From contig VCJN01001436.1 in assembly GCA_006384855.1 (NCBI GenBank), positions 62,001-126,000 of the forward strand: a DNA stretch of 64,000 nucleotides. Direction: 5' to 3'. Shown one piece after another: positions 60,207-64,000 of the stretch; positions within the stretch are counted from its first letter, which is position 1, and every line of letters begins with the position of its first letter. The notes under the pieces were generated by a model, which searched no databases, had not been told where the DNA came from, and saw only the letters and a program-made list of their open reading frames with translations. This DNA is from Tetraselmis striata. Lineage: Eukaryota > Chlorophyta > Chlorodendrophyceae > Chlorodendrales > Chlorodendraceae. The position numbers and the translations under genes were made by a program.

Positions 60207-60769
60207 CGCGCAAAAAAATGTGAATACAAACTTTTCGTGCGTTCGATAATCCCCGTGTTGTTTTGGTACCCGAAGTCTTTTAGTTCCTCGTGTGCGGATG
60301 TCTGAAGGTAGTGGCCGCCGGGTGGACCTGTGCAGGGCGTGACCGGCAGGGAACGGGGACACTGAGCCGCAGCCTGGCGAGTCGGGACGTTTGTGTCGTC
60401 GTTCAATGCGCGCCAGTTGGTGCGGCGACGATGATCGCGCTGCAGCGGCGGTGGCGCGGGGCGCGAGCGAGTACCATTTGGTACTACAGACCTACAGTAC
60501 TGGTACTAACAAAAATAGGGCAGCGCGGGCGGCGGCGAGCACGCGGCGGTGCTGATGTACTGAGTTTCAAGCTGAGTCTGTTTTGCCAAATAGGTAGCGC
60601 AGGCAAATTTACATGTACAAACTCCGAATTGGCAGGCGGAAGGTTTATTTATAGTGAAAGCGTAGAGGGGAAAGGTACACATGGGGGGCGCTGTGTGTAA
60701 CACAGGGCAACTGGAAGATGGCAGGCTCAGCTGTTCTGTCCTACAGTCGCCATGTCCTCGTGCTGCCCC
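60207..60769. promoter_or_regulatory. Upstream region of the cupin gene
   Basis: Would contain the cupin promoter. GTAC/GTACT words cluster at 60470-60510. No gene seen. Confidence 0.35.
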
Positions 60770-60772
60770 TAA

Positions 60773-61561
60773 GGGTCGAAGGATAGAAGACGCTTGCGTA
60801 ACGCGTAACGCTAAATACTCGCACCAGAACGTGCCACGTCGATCGAGGCGTCACCGGAGCGTCACTTCCCGGCGTGACGAGTATTCCGGAATACTCGTCA
60901 CAAACCGTAACGGATACTTTTTTGGGCAAAATTCGAAATGAAAAAAGTCCCAAAAAAACGTTAACGCGTAACGCCTGTATGACCCCGCGGCGCGGCTTTG
61001 CATCGCACATTGCGCAAGATCCACAGCCACCGCCGCCATGATCGGGCAGTATGACCCCACCCGTAGTACCCTCGCCGCGCGCCCCGGTTTTGCCGGGTCG
61101 TATGCTGCGTCTAGGCGGCGGTGAACTGAGAGGACAGGGGACGAGGATCAGCGTCCAGGGAACCGGAGGCGCGGGCACCCTACTCGGCCGACCGCCGTTG
61201 GTGCCGCTAAGCGCGTGCGGGACTATCATCCCCAGTGCCACGAGAGGACATAGTGACTAACCTGTATCAGCGGGTAACGGGTAGCGGCGGCGGGGTGAGT
61301 CAGGTAGCAGTGGGCAGTGGCCGATCGGGGGTGGATTCTGCTCGCAATGACGCTGTTGACCGGGGCGCGATAGCACGGAACCCCAGGCCCGCGTGACGCG
61401 TGACGGCGAGTCGCACGAGCGTCTTCTATTTTTTTTTTTTTCTTCTATCCTCTCAGGTATATTCGGTGATCGATGTAGCTGAGAGCGTGAACTTCGCAGC
61501 CAATCATATCGCAGTATTCGCTGCGTTACGCGTTACGCTAGCGTCTTCTAGCCTTCGACCC
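60773..61561. mobile_element. MITE of PIF/Harbinger type, 789 bp, TAA target duplications
   Basis: Terminal inverted repeats start GGGTCGAAGG at 60773 and end CCTTCGACCC at 61561. They match over about 40 bases with two mismatches, through TAGAAGACGCT and GCGTAACGCGTAACGC. TAA stands directly outside both ends (60770-60772 and 61562-61564), the three-base TWA duplication of PIF/Harbinger transposons. No transposase is encoded, so movement would depend on an element elsewhere. Confidence 0.8.
60874..60901. repeat. Perfect 28-bp palindrome inside the MITE
   Basis: Begins GTGACGAGTATTC and continues as its exact reverse complement, so a 14-bp stem can form. Confidence 0.9.
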
Positions 61562-61839
61562 TAACGGGCGCAACAGCGGGTGAACTAGTAACCCGTACTA
61601 CCTAGCAGCAACGGTAGCCGCGGAAAAGCGGTTAGGAAACTAACGGAGGAAACCCCATTAACTAGTTGTGAACATTTCAAGTTGAGTCTGGTTTTTCCAG
61701 GGATGATCGAGCGGGGAGACCGGTAGATTGACAAAGAAGGGGTAGCGCCAGGTCACGAAGGGGTCACCGGGAAGGCCACCGCTGCGAAGTCTTGTTGAAC
61801 TTGGAAGTGGCGAAGGGGTGCCATGTGACCGAAGAAGAA

Positions 61840-61970
61840 CCACCGACGTGCCATGACGGTGAAGCCAAGGGAGGACGTTCGGGTCGATGTAGTCCAAAAC
61901 GACGTCGGAGTTCGTGGCCCAGCCGCCCTTGTGGCGAATAAGGGACTCCGATGGTGTTAGCAGCAGAGGC
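61840..61970 (-). pseudogene. Tyrosine-recombinase C-terminal fragment
   Basis: The minus strand reads SESLIRHKGGWATNSDVVLD and YIDPNVLPWLHRHG. The pattern (I)xxHxGW followed by a Tyr 10-12 residues later is the end of the catalytic domain of tyrosine recombinases as found in DIRS, Crypton and viral integrases. The upstream Arg-containing motifs are not in a clean frame. It is antisense to and separate from the reverse transcriptase fragment to its right. Confidence 0.4.
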
Positions 61971-62162
61971 TGCTCCCTTTGCGACGGTTGTGAGAGCTCC
62001 AGGAAGTGCCGGTGGGAGGGGCAGCACCGACGAGACGAACGGCCGTAGAGAGACACTCAGTATGAAATGGTAGCAAAAGTCCAAGATTTGGACTGCTCGC
62101 TCGGGGTGACCGCCCAGACGTTTGTCTCGGCCAATTCTTTCTACCGTTCCGAAATGTTCCGC

Positions 62163-64000
62163 ACAATGATCGAGGACCCTGTTTGGCGGCCTCTGCTGCG
62201 CTTGGCGATCACGCTTTACGGTCAAGACTGAGTCCAATATGTACATACGTTTTCGACGGCTCCCAACCTTGCCCCTCCGCTTGTCCGGATTCCAAGCCGT
62301 CGAGGGGTCCGCCAGTGTTACGTCCTCGGCCCCGTCCCGTTCGCCGCCGTCGCTGCCCTTGTGTATGCTTGCATCGCCGCGGCGGCCCCCCAACCACTCG
62401 GTGTTGGCAGCTTTTTCTGACGACGCCAACATGGTCGGCACCGAACGGACTTGCGCTTGCTTCGTGGGTGGCCCCGTCTGGCTTTGCCGCCGTTGGTTTA
62501 AGCGTCACCATTTGCAAACGACAGGCGTATTGCCAGCTTGGCTCCTCGTCCCCGTTCGGCGCCCTTACTTCCTTTGGGGTATTTGTCGCACGGTGTTGCA
62601 GCCTCCTCGTCCGGACTCAAGGTGCTTGGTGCCCATGTGGGCTCGGCTGCTTTCGCCAGGGAGCTGTAGGACAAAACGGTCGAAAATTTTCAACAATTTG
62701 GCTCCCAGGCTATCGGTTTGGCCGACCACTCCACTCCCACACCGCTATTCGTTTGTTGCGAGTTTGCGGCCGCCGTTTCGGCCACCACCTGCGCTGCCTC
62801 CACGCCTTCGGGCTTGGGTCGCTTTGAGGGGTATGGCGACACCATTACCACGTCCTTCCTCGAGGATGCAGACGCCGCCGCGTTTTCAACGCTCGCCGGC
62901 ATTTGGGGTGTTAGCCCCGTCATCTTGGATACGCCCTCCATGCGCACGCACCTGTCCCTCCCGGTCCAGTTCGGCGGCCTCGGCATCGGTGATAACGTGG
63001 TTGTCGCAGCTGCCTCCCACGTCGACGCTGCGGCCCTTGTGGTTGGCCAAGCTGTGACTTTCCTCCGTGCTCAACACGCCACCCTGAGCGACGCCGGCGC
63101 GTTCCCTTCCGAGCCGTCAGGCGTATCCAGCCCTCATAGCTTACCTTATTGTTGGGGCATCCTTGATTCACCATGCTTTGGCCACTCTAACGTTGGCGCC
63201 CGATGCCGACGCCAACGTGTCGGCGCCGATGTGGGCTGCCGAGTTTCGCGCTGCTCACACCCGTGTCGTTGGCGAGTGTGGGGACGGGGTGCTCCAGGAT
63301 CTAGCGGGGCCGTTGGCCTCTGCCCTAAAGTTGCTTACTCCAAGCGGTCTCCCGTTGCTCGTGCCGGCTGCTCGGCCGCTGGGGCTGAACCGGCGTCTGC
63401 GATCGATGCGCTCGGCGGCCGACCTCCAAGATATCCCGCATTACTCGGACTTCCTCTCGCATTCCATGCAGAAAGTCCAAGAGACCCTGAGCCATCGCAT
63501 CCATACGATCCGCTTCACAAATAAGCTTGCTGCGCGTATGCATGCAAGCGGGCCTGACAGCAGCCGCCTTCGGGGTCGCCTTCTTACGCGTTGCGACGGC
63601 GTTCATGGTGACTGATCCTCCAAGTGAGGGTTGCCGGCTTGGTGAGGTCCGTGAGCGTTTCTCAGAGTACTACGATTCCGTGTTCCGCGTTGCCGCTTGC
63701 CGCCCATAGGCCTTCCGGCGGCTCCTTTCCTCTCCCTCGGCGAGCCAAGAATGCCCTTGTGTTTTTTGCTCCCTCTCGGTACAAGGCATGATGGCCCGTT
63801 TTGAGGTTGCTGGCGTGGAGTTCACTCCTTCGGCTTGGCCGGTCGCGTACGTTGATCACGTGGCACGTTGTTATGGGGGCGACTCCAATCACGCCGCACA
63901 CGTGTGGGCGGCACATGGCCTTTCCGACGTTTGCCATGACGTTCATTCCGCCCTAGGCGTGGGTGTCCAAACCCTCAAGGACCCGTCGGTGCTTGTTTCT
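62163..64000 (+). pseudogene. Non-LTR retrotransposon reverse transcriptase and C-terminal region, decayed, runs off the right edge
   Basis: Pieces in shifting frames follow non-LTR order: MIEDPVWRPLLRLAITLYGQ (62167), GVRQCYVLGPVPFAAVAALV (62305-62365, the GxRQGxxLGP block), VLAAFSDDANMVGTERT (62402-62450, the F/YADD block with Asp-Asp kept), MRTHLSLPVQFGGLGIGDNV (62940-63000), SAPMWAAEFRAAHTRVV (63220-63270), and SHRIHTIRFTNKLAARMHAS (63490-63550). At least three frameshifts and in-frame stops make it inactive. It may be the same superfamily as the fragment at 16.8-18.2 kb. Confidence 0.72.

Overview
The window is nuclear DNA of a eukaryote, most probably a green (chlorophyte) alga. Genes are GC-rich, split into many short exons, and surrounded by decayed retroelements. 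The protein set fits (GCN1, a CDPK with four EF-hands, an RluA pseudouridine synthase, a mitochondrial-type carrier, a TRP-like channel), and TGTAA boxes, the usual chlorophyte polyadenylation signal, follow two genes. No species is claimed. Exon borders were read by eye: AG acceptors, GT or GC donors, reading phase carried from exon to exon.

Left gene block (1-14.5 kb). The first 883 codons of a GCN1 homologue run on the minus strand from 6320 through 14 exons and leave the window on the left. Divergent from it is a five-exon RluA-type pseudouridine synthase (7330-9434, +). Then come a tRNA-derived SINE, an ankyrin-repeat gene broken by two frameshifts (10147-11190, -), and a complete six-exon SLC25-type carrier (12284-14489, +) with a second SINE in its last intron.

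Middle (14.5-51 kb). The only solid host gene is an 11-exon CDPK (22260-25466, +). The rest is poorer in GC and holds retroelement wreckage: the C-terminal part of a non-LTR-like element between 42-bp direct repeats (16.5-18.3 kb), Ty1/copia pieces (27.8 and 33.2-34.1 kb), a PD-(D/E)XK nuclease fragment (37.7-38.3 kb), a Ty3/gypsy reverse transcriptase (42.9-43.3 kb) running straight into a 189-bp satellite array (43.35-44.76 kb), and a possible LTR pair (45.5 and 48.7 kb).

Right block (51-64 kb). The most striking gene is a nine-exon model of about 1559 aa (51134-58036, +) joining a long WD40 region to a six-helix TRP-like cation channel with a C-terminal coiled coil; all but one junction keep phase. 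It is followed by a third, truncated SINE, a small membrane-anchored cupin (59661-60206, -), a 789-bp Harbinger-type MITE with TAA target duplications (60773-61561), a tyrosine-recombinase fragment, and a decayed non-LTR reverse transcriptase running off the right edge.

Two features unite the genes. Many introns carry a long poly(C) run on the sense strand next to a splice site, and an unusually large share of introns appear to start with GC. Two otherwise good genes each need one single-base correction, so this draft may contain indel errors.
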